A stretch of DNA of 35,241 nucleotides from Opitutia bacterium UBA953 (lineage in GTDB: Bacteria; Verrucomicrobiota; Verrucomicrobiia; Opitutales; UBA953). The notes below the pieces were generated by a model, which worked only from the letters and a program-made list of their open reading frames with translations, did not search any database and was not told the DNA's origin. Positions 14,776-23,508 of the stretch are shown in pieces. The position numbers and the translations under genes were made by a program. Every line of letters starts with the position of its first letter. Position 1 is the first letter of the stretch. The DNA is taken from NCBI GenBank assembly GCA_002293125.1, contig DBCR01000061.1:1-35241 (forward strand), read 5' to 3'.

Positions 14776-15603
14776 TTATTTGGCCTTATCCATCTCGTCG
14801 GCGTCGAGGGTCATCGTGACGTCGCCGTTAGGGCGGAGGGAGAGTGCCGCGAACTGGTTTTCCGACGTGATATCGATCATGGCCTTACCCGTGCCGGTAT
14901 TACGGACCACGCCCTTAGCGAGGACGAGCAGCACGCGACCCAGATGATTGGAAGAACCGGTTCCCTGCAGCTCAACGTAGAACCACTTTTTGGGGTTCAA
15001 GTCGGTCATGTCGGCGAGTGTCACCGGCTGGTTGGTCGGGGCGTAAATCATCCAGGGCGGAGAACTCGCCGGAGAGTCCGTCGTATTGGTGGTAGCATTG
15101 TCCGCGAGCGGACCGATCAAACTGCGCCGCGTGTTGGCGGGGACGGCCATCGACAGTGTCGTCTGCGTATCGGTGGCGGGCGGGACAAACACCACGCCCG
15201 TGGGCAGCAGCTGCGCGGGTTCGGGAGAGAACCACTTATAGGGAGAAACCGAGGTGTTGGTGATGGTGGACGGATCGACGGTCCCTAAGTCGGCCGAGCT
15301 GACGCCACCAACGGCGATGACGAACTGGCGGAGGTGATTCACATCGTCGTCCGGATCGTTCAAGATGAGCAGGCGATAGCGATTGGCGTAGGTGACGCCG
15401 GTCGTGCCAGGTCCACGGTTCATCAAGGCCATCGCCCGCACCGTGCGGATGGATGAAGCGATGAAGCGCTGCCCGGCAGGCAGACCGCCACCGTCACCGG
15501 GCGAGAGGCCGAGGAACAGCGAGGAGATGAGCAGGATGATCGTGATGACGACCAGCAGCTCGACCAGCGTGAAGCCCTTCCGGGCGATGGAACGGACGGT
15601 CAT
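14776..15603 (-). CDS. Prepilin-like protein, Verru_Chthon cassette D / GspH-like
   Basis: A 275-residue protein with the pilin N-terminus RKGFTLVELLVVITIILLISSLFLGL: cleavage after Gly10 and Glu15 at +5. Just after the helix, GQRFIASSIRTVRAMALMNRGP resembles the GspH/FimT pattern in which residues of the early mature domain form an alpha segment before beta-sheets. Its ATG (15603-15601) shares one base with the upstream TAA (TAATG), so translation is coupled. It may be a minor tip pseudopilin. Confidence 0.78.
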   Translation of the reverse strand: MTVRSIARKGFTLVELLVVITIILLISSLFLGLSPGDGGGLPAGQRFIASSIRTVRAMALMNRGPGTTGVTYANRYRLLILNDPDDDVNHLRQFVIAVGGVSSADLGTVDPSTITNTSVSPYKWFSPEPAQLLPTGVVFVPPATDTQTTLSMAVPANTRRSLIGPLADNATTNTTDSPASSPPWMIYAPTNQPVTLADMTDLNPKKWFYVELQGTGSSNHLGRVLLVLAKGVVRNTGTGKAMIDITSENQFAALSLRPNGDVTMTLDADEMDKAK

Positions 15604-16268
15604 TATTGAATGGCGAGCACCTGGGCGTAATCACTGGGATCCACGCTGGTCTCGGCGTTGGAAAAATCGTCAAGGAGGTCAGTGGTGAAGATGATGACTC
15701 GGGCCGGGATGCCGCTGGTTTCCGCGATGGCGCGAATGTCTTCCGGCATGGAGTCCTTGCCCTTGGGGACGACGATGTTGCGGATATTGGTGTTATTATC
15801 CGTGTCGAAAATGACGCGGATGTTCCTGTTGCCGAAGCGGTCCACCAGAAGACTGGTGTCCGTCAGGTTGGCCGGGTCTTCAAAATCATCCTTACCGAAG
15901 GAGCAGAACTCTTCCCCGGTCTTATTGAGCGACTTACGGTCGGCAGGCGGGAGGGCCGTGCCAGTCGGGAGGCGGCCGGACATGGCCTTGACGAAATTGA
16001 GGTTAACCGCGGGGTCTTCGAGGAGATGTAGACTGTCCTTGGACGAATCGTAGGAGGCGGTGCCGATATTGGGATAGAAACCGTAGACCTGCTTGTAGCG
16101 GGTGATGCCGCCGGCCCACTGGGTGAAGGCGGTCGTGGCGGACGATTGCTGGGCCTTCTTACGGACTCCGCGGATCGCCGGGAATAAGGCGGCCGACAGG
16201 ATGCCGATGATGGCGATGACCGTCAGGAGTTCGATCAGGGTGAAACCGGCACGACGACGAGGAGTCAT
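15603..16268 (-). CDS. Type II secretion major-pseudopilin-like protein (GspG/PulG-type)
   Basis: A 221-residue protein with the N-terminus RRRAGFTLIELLTVIAIIGILSAALFPAI: cleavage after Gly8 and Glu13 at +5. The following RKKAQQSSATTAFTQWAGGITRYKQVYGFYPN resembles the GspG alpha domain, but the protein is longer than a standard GspG of about 140 residues. The start is the ATG at 16268; 47 further open codons upstream do not fit. A TACAAT box at 16304-16299 on the minus strand, 30 bases before the ATG, could be the -10 of the operon, but I see no matching -35. It is the first gene of four. No secretin, ATPase, prepilin peptidase or GspF gene is present nearby. Confidence 0.82.
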   Translation of the reverse strand: MTPRRRAGFTLIELLTVIAIIGILSAALFPAIRGVRKKAQQSSATTAFTQWAGGITRYKQVYGFYPNIGTASYDSSKDSLHLLEDPAVNLNFVKAMSGRLPTGTALPPADRKSLNKTGEEFCSFGKDDFEDPANLTDTSLLVDRFGNRNIRVIFDTDNNTNIRNIVVPKGKDSMPEDIRAIAETSGIPARVIIFTTDLLDDFSNAETSVDPSDYAQVLAIQ

Positions 16269-16354
16269 GGAAAATCGGGGTAGGATTGAGGAGTTTCCAT
16301 TGTAGGCGTTACCACACCCTGTTGAACAGTCAAAAAGGCCCCCTCCCTCCCGGC

Positions 16355-17800
16355 TTAGCGGATGAAAACAAAGCAGGCCAGCGCCAGCAAAGTGGGCCCC
16401 AAGGCCCAAAGGGCCAATTTCATCGGCGAAACCCCGTCGCCGAAATGACCGGCCAGAATCGACTGGCCGGCCGGATTCGGAGCATTGGCGATCACCGTCA
16501 TGCCTCCTCCGGCCAAGGCGCCCGCAAGGACCGAGTGACGGAGCGCGTCCGCGATCGGTCCGGAGACCGATAGCGCCGGAACCTGGGCCGCCAGATAGGT
16601 GATGGCCGCATTGTCGTTGAAAGCGGTGAGGAAGACCGAGACCGCCATCAAGGCCTTCTCATCGAGCCTCACCAAAACCGGCGAGATCCACCATCCCTGC
16701 GTCCCCCCCAGCACGACCAGCCCCGCCAGGAAGAAACCGACCAAGAGCGGACCACGAAGGCGAATCTGGTCCTGCCACTGCGGCGTCGCCACGGTGAAAG
16801 CCAGGAACACCAGGAAACCGCCCACCATCAGGATGGGGTGATGCCCGGCGAGCATGGCGACCGTCCATACCATCAGCAGCAGGTGAACGGAAGTGACCCA
16901 CACGGGGATCGAAGCAGGCGACCCCTCGTCCGTGGAAGCGCTCGGCCGGAGGGCCATCAGTTCCTTCCGAAACACCAGCAGGTAAGCTACGTTGGAAAGC
17001 AGGATCGAGGCGATGGCGGCCTCCCCGAACTGACGGAACACGTCCGCGCTGCTCCAACCCCACTTGGCCGCGACCATCACGACCGGAGGCGCGGCGAAAT
17101 TGGTCAAGGCGCCGCCGACCGAGACGTTGACGAACAGCAGGGCCAGCGTCGCGTACTTGAGCCGTTCGGACGGCTTCAGGGCATAGAACTGGGTCGAGAG
17201 CAACAAGGCGCCGATCGTCATCGCGGCCGGCTCCGTGATCAGCGAACCGAACAACGGTGGCAAGGTAAGGATGACGAACCAGCGGGCGACCGGCGTATCT
17301 CCCAGCAGGCGGGCGACGGCGCCGACAAAGCGCGCAGCCAGGGCCATGATCGGCCGAGCGGAAGCCAAGGCCATGATGACAAAGACAAAAAGGGGTTCGA
17401 TGAACTTGGAAGGGCCGACCGGAGCCAACCCCGCTTGCACGGCCGCATAATCGCCCGATTCGACATAGCGGCAGGCGAATTCCCAACCCTTGCCAGGCCA
17501 AGCGATGAGCAGTCCGAACAGCACGAAGGTCCAGATTCCGAACACCGCCTCCACCTCACCGAGCAGATGCAGCAACGATGCCCGGAAATCCGAAGACTGC
17601 CCCCGTTCGTTGACGGGCACCCGGCCCGCCTTCACGGCCTCTTCGTGGGCCGTCTCCAACCGATGCGACGCGCGGGCGAACATCGGCGCCACGAAAGCAT
17701 GAACGACAGCGAGAGCGAACACGATGCTCGCGGCGAACAGGAACGCGTCCTTCTCGACGACGGCGACCAGCTGCGGCCAGAGTTCGGGCTGAGGGGACAT
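16355..17800 (-). CDS. Putative Na+/H+ antiporter, multi-pass membrane protein
   Basis: A 481-residue integral membrane protein with about ten to twelve hydrophobic segments. The sequence GSLITEPAAMTIGALLLS, the GGALTNFAAPPVVMVA stretch and FLTAFNDNAAITYLAAQVP, with repeated Asn/Asp/Pro in the membrane, match the putative Na+/H+ antiporter family (Pfam PF07399) within the ion-transporter superfamily. The start ATG at 17800 has one of the few Shine-Dalgarno-like sequences here (GAGGTGAG just upstream). It lies 48 bases after the outer-membrane factor gene and so may be the fourth gene of the efflux operon. Ion specificity is inferred from the family name only. Confidence 0.72.
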   Translation of the reverse strand: MSPQPELWPQLVAVVEKDAFLFAASIVFALAVVHAFVAPMFARASHRLETAHEEAVKAGRVPVNERGQSSDFRASLLHLLGEVEAVFGIWTFVLFGLLIAWPGKGWEFACRYVESGDYAAVQAGLAPVGPSKFIEPLFVFVIMALASARPIMALAARFVGAVARLLGDTPVARWFVILTLPPLFGSLITEPAAMTIGALLLSTQFYALKPSERLKYATLALLFVNVSVGGALTNFAAPPVVMVAAKWGWSSADVFRQFGEAAIASILLSNVAYLLVFRKELMALRPSASTDEGSPASIPVWVTSVHLLLMVWTVAMLAGHHPILMVGGFLVFLAFTVATPQWQDQIRLRGPLLVGFFLAGLVVLGGTQGWWISPVLVRLDEKALMAVSVFLTAFNDNAAITYLAAQVPALSVSGPIADALRHSVLAGALAGGGMTVIANAPNPAGQSILAGHFGDGVSPMKLALWALGPTLLALACFVFIR

Positions 17801-17848
17801 GCCTCACCTCAGTCCATCCGGAGCCGGTTGGCAATCCTAGGCGAACGG

Positions 17849-19249
17849 CTACTTGGCAGCCGGCACGACATCGGGCCGGGCACCACCGAGCGCCTTTACG
17901 AGGTCGACCTGCGCAGCCAGGCGATCCTGGCGCACCTTGGCCACGGCCACCTGGGATTCGGCCCGTAGACGGCGGGCAGCGAGCAGCTCCATCGGGCTGG
18001 TCTGCCCCTGCCGGGCACGCTCGGTGGCAATGCGATAAGCCTCGTCGGCCGCCTTGGCGCGACGCGCGGCGGCGGTGGCCGATGCCGCGGTCTCCCGGAC
18101 GTCGACCAAGGCGTCGCGGACCTCACGACAAGCGCTGAGGAAAGCCTTCTCATAGGCGGCGGCCGCCTGGTGCTGCTCAGCGACGGCCCCTTCGACCCGT
18201 GCCGCACCGCGACCAAAATCAAACAAGGGATAACGCAGGTCGACGCCGAGCGAATTAGTCGCAGTCGCCCCGTCAAACAAGGCGTTGAGCTCCCGGCTTT
18301 CGGAGCCGATCGCTCCGGTCAGAGTAAAGTTAGGGAGAAGCGCGGCTTGGACGTAGCCAATGCGCGCGTTGGCGGCGACGAGCGCCTGCTCCGCGGCAAC
18401 GACGTCGGGACGACTGGCCAAAAGATCGGCGGGCAGGCCCGGTGCCACGGGAGCAGGAAGGCGGAGGCCCTCCTGACGGCGCACCGCGATGGTCAGCGCC
18501 GGCTGGGCCGTCAGCGTTCCGATCAGGTGCTCGGCGGCGGCACGCGTCCGACGGGCGTCGGCCAGCCCGGCGACCGCCGCGGAGCGGGCGACTTCGGCCT
18601 GGGCGACCTCGTTCGGCCCAGCGGCGCCGACAGTGGCACGCTTGGTAATGATGGCGGCTTCCTCATCGCGCGCGGCGAAGACTTCTTGGGCGGCCAATGA
18701 TTGCACATCTGCGGCACGGAGGGCGGCATAAGCCCGCACGACGGCAGCCCCGACGGAAAGTTCGACCATGCGCCTGGCCTCGCGTGCGCCTAACAACTGC
18801 GCGCGCGCCGACTCCTCCGCGCGGCGGAGCTTACCCCAGAAATCCAGCTCGAACGACGTGGTGAGACCACCGCGCGCGGTGGTACGGTGCCGGCCGGTCG
18901 TAGCCAGGTTCTGATTGTAAGCCCCTTCGCTTAGCTTGCTCGAATTGATCCCGCCCGCGGCGTCGATCTGCGGGATGCCAGCGCCTTCGGTTTCCCCTAA
19001 GACGGCAGCCGCCTGTTCGACGCGGCCCACGGCGATGCGCAGATCCGCGTTGGCGACCAACGCCTTCGCCACCAAGGCGTCGAGTTCCGGGTCACCGAGC
19101 GACTTCCACCATTCTGGGCGGATGGCCGCGCCACCCTTCCCTGCTTCCGGGAAGACGTCAGCCTTGGGCAGCTCAGGCCGGACGTAATCCGGACCAAGGG
19201 TACAGCCACCGAGGAGGATGGCGGACAGGAGGACGAGGCGAGGCATCAT
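17849..19249 (-). CDS. RND efflux outer-membrane factor (NodT/OprM family lipoprotein)
   Basis: Outer-membrane channel of a tripartite drug efflux pump, 466 residues. The signal sequence ends in the lipobox LLGGC with Cys16 as the lipidated residue. CTLGPDYVRPELP follows, then two OEP repeats: ANADLRIAVGRVEQAAAVLGETEG in the first half, and ASRPDVVAAEQALVAANARIGYVQAALLPNFTLTG with YPLFDFGRG in the second. I chose the ATG at 19249, which overlaps the pump gene stop as ATGA; the next codon is also ATG, so the start could be 19246. The much longer open frame upstream is inside the pump gene in another frame. It is the third gene of the MFP-pump-OMF operon. Confidence 0.92.
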   Translation of the reverse strand: MMPRLVLLSAILLGGCTLGPDYVRPELPKADVFPEAGKGGAAIRPEWWKSLGDPELDALVAKALVANADLRIAVGRVEQAAAVLGETEGAGIPQIDAAGGINSSKLSEGAYNQNLATTGRHRTTARGGLTTSFELDFWGKLRRAEESARAQLLGAREARRMVELSVGAAVVRAYAALRAADVQSLAAQEVFAARDEEAAIITKRATVGAAGPNEVAQAEVARSAAVAGLADARRTRAAAEHLIGTLTAQPALTIAVRRQEGLRLPAPVAPGLPADLLASRPDVVAAEQALVAANARIGYVQAALLPNFTLTGAIGSESRELNALFDGATATNSLGVDLRYPLFDFGRGAARVEGAVAEQHQAAAAYEKAFLSACREVRDALVDVRETAASATAAARRAKAADEAYRIATERARQGQTSPMELLAARRLRAESQVAVAKVRQDRLAAQVDLVKALGGARPDVVPAAK

Positions 19250-22200
19250 GGCTGGACGGGAGTCGGCTTTTCCTTCCGGCCCGAAAGCAGATGGAAGAAC
19301 CACGGGATGAATAAGGTAGCGACGAAAGTGTCGATCAACATGCCGCCGAGCACGCCCGTGCCCATGGACTGGCGGGCCGCAGCGCCCGCGCCACTGGCGA
19401 AGGCAAGCGGGACGACGCCGAGCACGAAGGCCATCGAGGTCATGACGAGCGGCCGCAGGCGCATGCGCGCGGCTTCGATGGCCGCATCGGCCGCCGAACG
19501 GCCCGCCCGACGAGCCGTCTCCGCAAACTCGACGATCAAGATGGCGTTCTTGGCCGCGAGACCGATGAGCGTCACGAGCCCGATCTGGAAGTAGATATCG
19601 TTCGGCATCCCGCGTACGAGTACAGCGAGCAGCGCGCCGAGGAGCGCGAACGGTACGGTGAGCAGCACACCTAAGGGCAACGCAAGGTCTTCGTACAGGG
19701 CCGCAAGGATCAGGAAGACCATCAAGAGCGCCAGCAGGAACGCCGGCAAGGCGGAGGTCGCCGCACGCTTCTCCTGTAACGCTTGCGCAGTCCAGTCGAT
19801 GCCGTAACCGACGGGCAGGATATCCTCCGCGATCTCTTCGACGAGCGCGATGGCCTGGCTGGAACTCACGCCCGGGGCGGCCGCACAAATGAGGCGGGCG
19901 GACAGGAAGCCCATGTGCCGCTCGAGCTGCTCCGGCCCCGAGGAGGGCTTGAATTTCACGAAGCTGGAGAGCGGGATCATCGCACCGTTCGCGGCGCGGA
20001 CATGCACGCGGCCAGCGGCGGCGGCGTCCATGCGATCAGCCGCCTCCGACTGGACAAGCACGCGGTAGGTGCGGCCTGATAACGTGAAGTCGTTGGCGTA
20101 GACGACGCCGATGGTGGCCTGTAGGGCTTCGTGAAGGTCAGGCAACGTCACCCCAAGGGCGGCGGCGCGGACGTCGTCGACCTCGGCGAGGAACTGCGGC
20201 ACCGCCGGTCGCAGGAAGACGCGGATACCGGTGAGCTCGGGGCGAGCGCGGAGCGCAGCCTCCAGCTTCTCGATATTCGCCGCGAGCCGGGCGGGGTCAT
20301 CATCATCCTTCGCTTGGAGATAGAATTCAAAGCCGCCAGCGCTACCGATGCCACGGATGGCGGGAGGGTTTACCACGAGGCACATGCCATCAGGCTGGGT
20401 CATCCCGATCGCGTTGAGCTGACGGGCGAGGGCCTCGCCGCCTGGCGGACGAGCGCCGAAATCCTTCAACGGAAGGAAGATCGTGCCGGAGTTCGTGCGC
20501 TCGCCGCCGCCGAGGAGGTCGAAGCCGCTGATCGCGAAGGTATGACGGACGGCGGGGTTCTCGCGCAACTTCGGCGTGATGTCGTCCATGAAGGCCTTGG
20601 TGCGATTGATGCCGGAGCCGTCCGGCAACGCCACCATGGCGAGCAGATAGCCTTGGTCTTCGGCGGGCAGGAAGCTGCGCGGAATCTTCGCGACGAGCAC
20701 GATGTTCGCGATGACGATCGCCAGGAAGGCACCCGCCGCCGAACGCGGGTGATCAAGCAGCCAGCGGACCACGCGGCCATGCCAGGCGGCCACGGCGTCA
20801 AAGCCGCGACCAAAACCCGCGACGACGCCAGCCAGCCAGCCGGTCGGTGCGCCGGGCACATGCGGCTTGAGCAGCAGGGCGCAAAGGGTCGGCGTGAGCG
20901 TCAGGGCGACGAAGCCGGAAAGGATGACGGAAAACGCGACGGTGACCGCGAACTGGCGATAAAGCACGCCGGCGATACCGCCGAGGAAGGCGACCGGGAG
21001 GAAGACGCAGACGAGCACGCAGACGATCGCGACGATCGCGCCAGCGACCTCGCGCACGGATTCCTTGGCGGCCTCGAACGGACTGAGCCCCTTCTCGCGC
21101 ATGAGGCGTTCCGTATTCTCAAGCACGACGATGGCGTCGTCGACCACGATGCCGATCGCGATGACCATCGCGAAGAGGGTCAGGATGTTGATGCCGTAGC
21201 CCATGATCCACAGCCCGGCGCAGGCGCCGATGAGCGAGACGGGCACCGCGATCATGGGGATGAGGGTGGCACGCCACGAACCCAGGAAGAGGAAGACGAC
21301 AAGCGCGACCAGGAAGGCGGCCTCAAGGAGCGTGGTGCGTACCTCGCCGATGGCGGAACGCACGAAGCGGGTGGTATCGAACGGGATGCTGTACTCGACG
21401 TCCGGCGGAAACTGCTTGGTCAGCTCATCCATCCGCGCACGGATGCGGTCGGCGGTCTCGAGGGCGTTCGAGCCGGTCTGCAGGAAGACGCGGATACCGG
21501 CGACCGGCTTGCCATCCAGCATGCTGAGCTGCTCGTAACTCTGGGAACCGAGTTCCACGCGGGCGACGTCCTTGAGGCGGAGCACGCCGTCGGCGGAGCT
21601 GGAGCGCAGCACGATATCGCCAAACTGCTCGGGGGTCGAAAGGCGCCCGCGGGCCACGACGGGCACCACGAAGGCGGCGTCCACCGACGGCTCCTGGCCG
21701 AGGCGGCCGACGGCGTACTGGGTGTTCGTGGCACGGATCGCACGGACGACCTCAGCGGAAGTGACACCGAGCGCAGCCATGCGGTCCGGCCTTAGCCAGA
21801 CACGCATCGCGTAGTCGCGGGAACCGAAGACGCCCGCATCGCCGACGCCGGGGAGGCGTTTGATTTCCTCCACGACCACCGAGGAGGCGAAGTTGCTGAG
21901 AAAGACGGAGTCACGCGTGGCCTTGGGCGAGACGATCGACACTGACATGAGGATGTCGTTCGAGCGCTTCTTGGTGATCACGCCGAGACGGCGGACCTCC
22001 TCCGGCAGGCGCGGCTCAGCGAGCTTGACGCGGTTGGCCACGAGGATGGTCGCCATGTCCGGGTCGACGCCGTTCTCGAAGGTGACGGTGATGCTGAGCG
22101 CACCGCTGGAGGACGAGTTGGACGAATAATAAAGGAGGCCTTCGACGCCGTTGATCTGCTCCTCCAGGGGGGCGGCTACATTATTGACGAGCGACTCCGG

Positions 22201-22362
22201 CGAGGCGCCCGGGTAGCTCGCCACGACCGTCACGGTGGGCGGCGCGATCTGCGGATACTGCGACAACGGCAGGTTCTGCAGCGCCAGGCCGCCGACCAAG
22301 ACGATGATGAGCGAGAGGACGGCCGAGAAAATCGGCCGCTTGATGAAAAAGTCCCAGCCCAT
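19246..22362 (-). CDS. RND multidrug efflux pump inner-membrane subunit (AcrB/MexB-like, HAE1)
   Basis: Proton-driven trimeric exporter, 1038 residues, the standard length. The N-terminus is MGWDFFIKRPIFSAVLSLIIVLVGGLALQNLPLSQYPQIAPPTV. The proton-relay aspartates Asp408-Asp409 lie in AIGIVVDDAIVVLENTERL, and the relay Lys is in LIGLAAKNAILIVEFA. Two sets of transmembrane helices flank two large periplasmic loops. The gene starts immediately after the MFP stop (TAAATG) and overlaps the outer-membrane factor start by 4 bases, so all three subunits are coupled. The drugs exported cannot be deduced. Confidence 0.96.
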   Translation of the reverse strand: MGWDFFIKRPIFSAVLSLIIVLVGGLALQNLPLSQYPQIAPPTVTVVASYPGASPESLVNNVAAPLEEQINGVEGLLYYSSNSSSSGALSITVTFENGVDPDMATILVANRVKLAEPRLPEEVRRLGVITKKRSNDILMSVSIVSPKATRDSVFLSNFASSVVVEEIKRLPGVGDAGVFGSRDYAMRVWLRPDRMAALGVTSAEVVRAIRATNTQYAVGRLGQEPSVDAAFVVPVVARGRLSTPEQFGDIVLRSSSADGVLRLKDVARVELGSQSYEQLSMLDGKPVAGIRVFLQTGSNALETADRIRARMDELTKQFPPDVEYSIPFDTTRFVRSAIGEVRTTLLEAAFLVALVVFLFLGSWRATLIPMIAVPVSLIGACAGLWIMGYGINILTLFAMVIAIGIVVDDAIVVLENTERLMREKGLSPFEAAKESVREVAGAIVAIVCVLVCVFLPVAFLGGIAGVLYRQFAVTVAFSVILSGFVALTLTPTLCALLLKPHVPGAPTGWLAGVVAGFGRGFDAVAAWHGRVVRWLLDHPRSAAGAFLAIVIANIVLVAKIPRSFLPAEDQGYLLAMVALPDGSGINRTKAFMDDITPKLRENPAVRHTFAISGFDLLGGGERTNSGTIFLPLKDFGARPPGGEALARQLNAIGMTQPDGMCLVVNPPAIRGIGSAGGFEFYLQAKDDDDPARLAANIEKLEAALRARPELTGIRVFLRPAVPQFLAEVDDVRAAALGVTLPDLHEALQATIGVVYANDFTLSGRTYRVLVQSEAADRMDAAAAGRVHVRAANGAMIPLSSFVKFKPSSGPEQLERHMGFLSARLICAAAPGVSSSQAIALVEEIAEDILPVGYGIDWTAQALQEKRAATSALPAFLLALLMVFLILAALYEDLALPLGVLLTVPFALLGALLAVLVRGMPNDIYFQIGLVTLIGLAAKNAILIVEFAETARRAGRSAADAAIEAARMRLRPLVMTSMAFVLGVVPLAFASGAGAAARQSMGTGVLGGMLIDTFVATLFIPWFFHLLSGRKEKPTPVQP

Positions 22363-23484
22363 TTACTTCTTGGCCGGAGCGACGACGACCGGGGAGCCCG
22401 GGCGCAGCTTATGCAGCTGGTTGAGGATGACGCGGTCGCCGGGACGCAAGCCAGTGAGGATGACGATATTCGAACCCTGGGCCTCGCCCAAGGTGACCGG
22501 ACGGGCCTCGGCGCGATCACCCGCGCCAACGACGAAGACCGAACGTCCCGACGGTGCTTGGACGAGCGCGAGCTGCGGTACGAGGGTGGCGTCCTGGGCC
22601 TTACCACCGGTCACGCGAACGCGGACAAACTGGCCCGCGAGCAAACCGCCGTCGGCGTTGGCGAAACGGGCGCGGAGCTGCACCGTCCCGAGACGGGTGT
22701 CGACCTGGGGCGAGGCAAAGTCGATCTTGCCGCGGACGGGATAAGCGGAGCCGTTAGGGAGCAGGAGCGTGACCTCAGCGCCCTGGGCGGATTTGCCCCC
22801 GGCGGGGAAGAGGCGATGGAAATCATCTTCGGAAAGACCGAAGCGCGCCCAAACTTCATCCGCGTTCACGATCGTGGTGAGCAGGCCGTCCGGTCCGGTC
22901 GGAGTGACCAAAGTGCCTTCGGTAAGCAGGCGACGACCCGCGATGCCGGCGACCGGCGAACGAACTTCGCAATAATCTAAGTCGAGTTTAGCGAGGCTGG
23001 CCCTCGCGGCGGCGGCATCGCGCGCGCCCTTTGCGGCGTCGGCCAAGGCCTTTGCGTCATCGGCTTCCTTACGACTCGCGGCCTTCTGGCGGAAAAGCTC
23101 GGCCTGACGGACGGCCTCATCGGTCGCCTGCTGCGCCCGCGCATTCTCTTGCGCGAGTTGCGCCACGGCCAACGCATGGGCGGCGACATAAGTCGACGGA
23201 TCGATCCGGAAAAGAAGGTCGCCGGCTTTCACCTGGGCGCCCTCGGCGTAATTGACCGTCTGCAAGATACCCGTCACGCGGGCACGCACTTCCACCTCGC
23301 GCACCCCTTCGGTCTGCGCCGGCGCAATCGCCGTCTGAGCGAGGTCGGTCGGAGTGACCGTAAGTACCGCCACCGGCAATGGCCCGGAAGGCGGCATGGC
23401 CGACTCCTGGCGACAACCGAACAGGCTGAGCACTAGGACCGCACAAAGAAGACCCTCGACAGGGCGAGATTTACATACAGACAT
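22363..23484 (-). CDS. RND efflux periplasmic adaptor lipoprotein (AcrA-like MFP)
   Basis: Adaptor linking pump and outer-membrane channel, 373 residues. The signal peptide ends in the lipobox LSLFGC with Cys24. Next come the barrel-sandwich hybrid halves (VTGILQTVNYAEGAQVKAGDLLFRID and DYCEVRSPVAGIAGRRLLTEGTLV), a long alpha hairpin between them rich in Ala, Arg and Glu, then the beta-barrel and membrane-proximal domains. The ATG at 23484 is fixed by the signal peptide. Its start codon lies within the spacer of a perfect palindrome, and only 24 bases separate it from the divergent tetR start, so its promoter must overlap tetR coding sequence or the operator. Confidence 0.94.
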   Translation of the reverse strand: MSVCKSRPVEGLLCAVLVLSLFGCRQESAMPPSGPLPVAVLTVTPTDLAQTAIAPAQTEGVREVEVRARVTGILQTVNYAEGAQVKAGDLLFRIDPSTYVAAHALAVAQLAQENARAQQATDEAVRQAELFRQKAASRKEADDAKALADAAKGARDAAAARASLAKLDLDYCEVRSPVAGIAGRRLLTEGTLVTPTGPDGLLTTIVNADEVWARFGLSEDDFHRLFPAGGKSAQGAEVTLLLPNGSAYPVRGKIDFASPQVDTRLGTVQLRARFANADGGLLAGQFVRVRVTGGKAQDATLVPQLALVQAPSGRSVFVVGAGDRAEARPVTLGEAQGSNIVILTGLRPGDRVILNQLHKLRPGSPVVVAPAKK

Positions 23485-23496
23485 GTATGTAAATCT
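23467..23496. promoter_or_regulatory. Perfect 12-bp palindromic TetR/AcrR operator across the MFP start codon
   Basis: Arms AGATTTACATAC (23467-23478) and GTATGTAAATCT (23485-23496) are exact inverse complements with the 6-base spacer AGACAT. It resembles the E. coli acrAB operator core (TACATACA...TGTATGTA). The MFP ATG is in the spacer (23484-23482) and tetR starts 12 bases after the right arm. A TTTACA at 23470-23475 and TCTATT at 23494-23499 could be -35 and -10 for tetR with an 18-base gap, which would make the tetR mRNA nearly leaderless. Confidence 0.85.
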
Positions 23497-23508
23497 ATTT
23501 GCCCGACC

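Noticed and set aside
16299..16333. TTGACT/TACAAT promoter before the pseudopilin operon
   Set aside because: The boxes are 23 bases apart, too far for a sigma-70 promoter; only the TACAAT box is kept as a weak hint.
17849..19888. 679-codon reading of the outer-membrane factor with a long N-terminal extension
   Set aside because: The first 213 codons lie within the pump gene in another frame and are Arg/Ala-rich; the lipoprotein signal at 19249 is the true start.
20131..21795. Plus-strand open frame of 554 codons inside the RND pump gene
   Set aside because: Antisense shadow; the pump protein on the minus strand is intact and conserved, and the plus-strand translation is low-complexity Asp/Gly/Arg/His.
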